In this document: in pieces, positions 63,370 to 64,000 of the stretch
Numbering within the stretch: position 1 is the first letter of the stretch
Layout of the letters: every line of letters begins with the position of its first letter
Source of the DNA: Ramlibacter agri
GTDB lineage: Bacteria > Pseudomonadota > Gammaproteobacteria > Burkholderiales > Burkholderiaceae_C
DNA: 64,000 bases
Assembly (NCBI RefSeq): GCF_012927085.1
Contig: NZ_JABBFX010000001.1
Location: 3,596,001 to 3,660,000, forward strand
Reading direction: 5' to 3'
Position numbers and translations under genes: made by a program
Notes under the pieces: generated by a model
What the model saw: the letters and a program-made list of their open reading frames with translations, nothing else
The model's database searches: none
What the model was told of the DNA's origin: nothing

Positions 63370-63445
63370 GAGTCGAATATAGCCGTCAATCGACTCATGA
63401 GTCGAAAAGGCGTTTATTCCAATCAAAATCTGAGTCGAAAAGGCG
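63370..63445. promoter_or_regulatory. fic operator region: four GAGTCGA boxes with a 16-base palindrome
   Basis: GAGTCGA occurs at 63370-63376, 63399-63405 and 63432-63438 and inverted at 63390-63396. The middle two form the perfect palindrome TCGACTCATGAGTCGA (63390-63405). TGAGTCGAAAAGGCG is repeated at 63398 and 63431, 33 bases apart, about three helix turns. A minus-strand -10 (TATATT, 63376-63381) lies beside the palindrome, so binding there would block fic transcription. Confidence 0.7.
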
Positions 63446-63465
63446 ACTGGATGGGTTCTCCCAGC

Positions 63466-63498
63466 AAAAAGCCCCTCGCTGCCAGGGCAGGAGGGGCT
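63466..63498 (-). terminator. Terminator of the azoreductase gene
   Basis: AGCCCCTC (63470-63477) pairs with GAGGGGCT (63491-63498), and the A run at 63466-63470 gives the T run on the minus strand. Confidence 0.75.
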
Positions 63499-63538
63499 GC
63501 GCGGCCCAGCCGGCGTGAGCCGGAGGAACCGGACGGCG

Positions 63539-64000
63539 TCAGGCGCGAATGGCCTTCGCCGCTTCGTTCGCGGCAACTTGCGCATGCGTCCGGATCTCGC
63601 CGTCCGCCGCCGCCAGGGCCTTGGCCTTCGCCTCTTCACCCATGGCCACGCCTTCGGCACGCACGAAGCGCACGTCGGTGATGCCCAGGAAGCCGAACAC
63701 CGTCTTCAGGTAGCTTTCCTGGTGGTCCAGGCCGGCCAGCGCCGGGTTGGTCGAGTACACGCCGCCGCGGGTGGAAGCCACGATCACCGTCTTGCCGCCG
63801 GCCAGGCCTTGCGGGCCCTTCTCGGTGTACTTGAAGGTGCGGCCGGCCTGCGCGATGCGGTCGATCCAGGCCTTCAGCTGGCTGGGGATCGAGAAGTTGT
63901 ACATGGGGGCGCCCACCACGATCACGTCCGCGGCCAGGAACTGGCTCACCAGCTGCTCGGACACGACGTTCTCGCGCTTCTGCACTTCGCTCAGGTCCGG
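63539..64000 (-). CDS. azoR: FMN-dependent NADH-azoreductase, C-terminal part (gene cut by window end)
   Basis: Reading runs off the right edge, so the N-terminus is missing; about 154 of roughly 200 residues are visible. [38 protein letters not shown] and [41 protein letters not shown] are typical of AzoR, a flavodoxin-like quinone/azo reductase. GTG at 63985 is internal because the frame continues as PDLSE before it. Confidence 0.93.
   Translation of the reverse strand, partial: PDLSEVQKRENVVSEQLVSQFLAADVIVVGAPMYNFSIPSQLKAWIDRIAQAGRTFKYTEKGPQGLAGGKTVIVASTRGGVYSTNPALAGLDHQESYLKTVFGFLGITDVRFVRAEGVAMGEEAKAKALAAADGEIRTHAQVAANEAAKAIRA

Overview
The window is about 64 kb of very GC-rich bacterial chromosome with dense, overlapping genes. 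The ilvC-pssA-leuA order, the aat/bpt pair, the 7Fe ferredoxin with its thioredoxin-reductase-like FNR, the cysI-DUF934-cysH-cysD-cysN operon and the codon usage all fit Burkholderiales (Betaproteobacteria), most likely a Comamonadaceae-type organism. That placement is inferred from gene content, not from a marker phylogeny. No insertion sequence, prophage, CRISPR array or replication origin was seen, and no gap between genes exceeds 300 bases.

Layout. 1-6.4 kb: branched-chain amino acid and lipid genes (end of ilvC, pssA), then a leucine leader peptide with an attenuator terminator in front of two tandem, different-family leuA genes, then a periplasmic DD-endopeptidase. 6.4-11.2 kb: IclR regulator, N-degron transferases bpt and aat, two convergent PilZ proteins, small hypothetical genes, and a pterin-carbinolamine dehydratase. 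11.1-46 kb: a methylotrophy island. 46-50.4 kb: metalloprotease-like, pentapeptide-repeat, HdeD-like and sulfatase genes. 50.4-50.7 kb: two tRNA-Asn genes. 50.7-61.5 kb: ferredoxin/FNR, the assimilatory sulfate operon, a degenerate receiver protein, mnmC, yggX and a sulfate-binding protein. 61.6-64 kb: FMN reductase, a Fic protein with its own repeat-rich operator, and the C-terminal part of an azoreductase.

The island encodes a lanthanide-type methanol oxidation route. XoxF carries the extra Asp of the WDFD motif; a cytochrome c and XoxJ accompany it, and PqqABCDE make the cofactor. Formaldehyde is captured by Fae and passed through MtdB, Mch and the FhcBADC formyltransferase/hydrolase complex. 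Most of the remaining genes belong to tetrahydromethanopterin and methanofuran-type cofactor synthesis (FolB-like, MptG, flavoprotein, DUF6513, DUF447, MfnB/D/E/F, three ATP-grasp proteins, a CitG-like protein, a HisA-like barrel). An mxaRSACKL-type maturation set sits directly downstream of xoxF although no mxaF or mxaI is present in the window. A run of 19 minus-strand genes from 27.3 down to 11.1 kb is nearly gap-free and could be one transcript.

The most notable signal is regulatory. The divergent regulator gene at 27.5 kb encodes a sigma-54 activator (GAFTGA loop). A canonical -24/-12 promoter precedes the folB-to-mxaL run and another precedes fhcB, and each lies next to a 17-base motif that matches at 16 of 17 positions. 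This points to a sigma-54-controlled C1 regulon, with the fhcB transcript start predicted to fall on its GTG start codon. A two-component pair divergent from pqqA may add a second layer of control.
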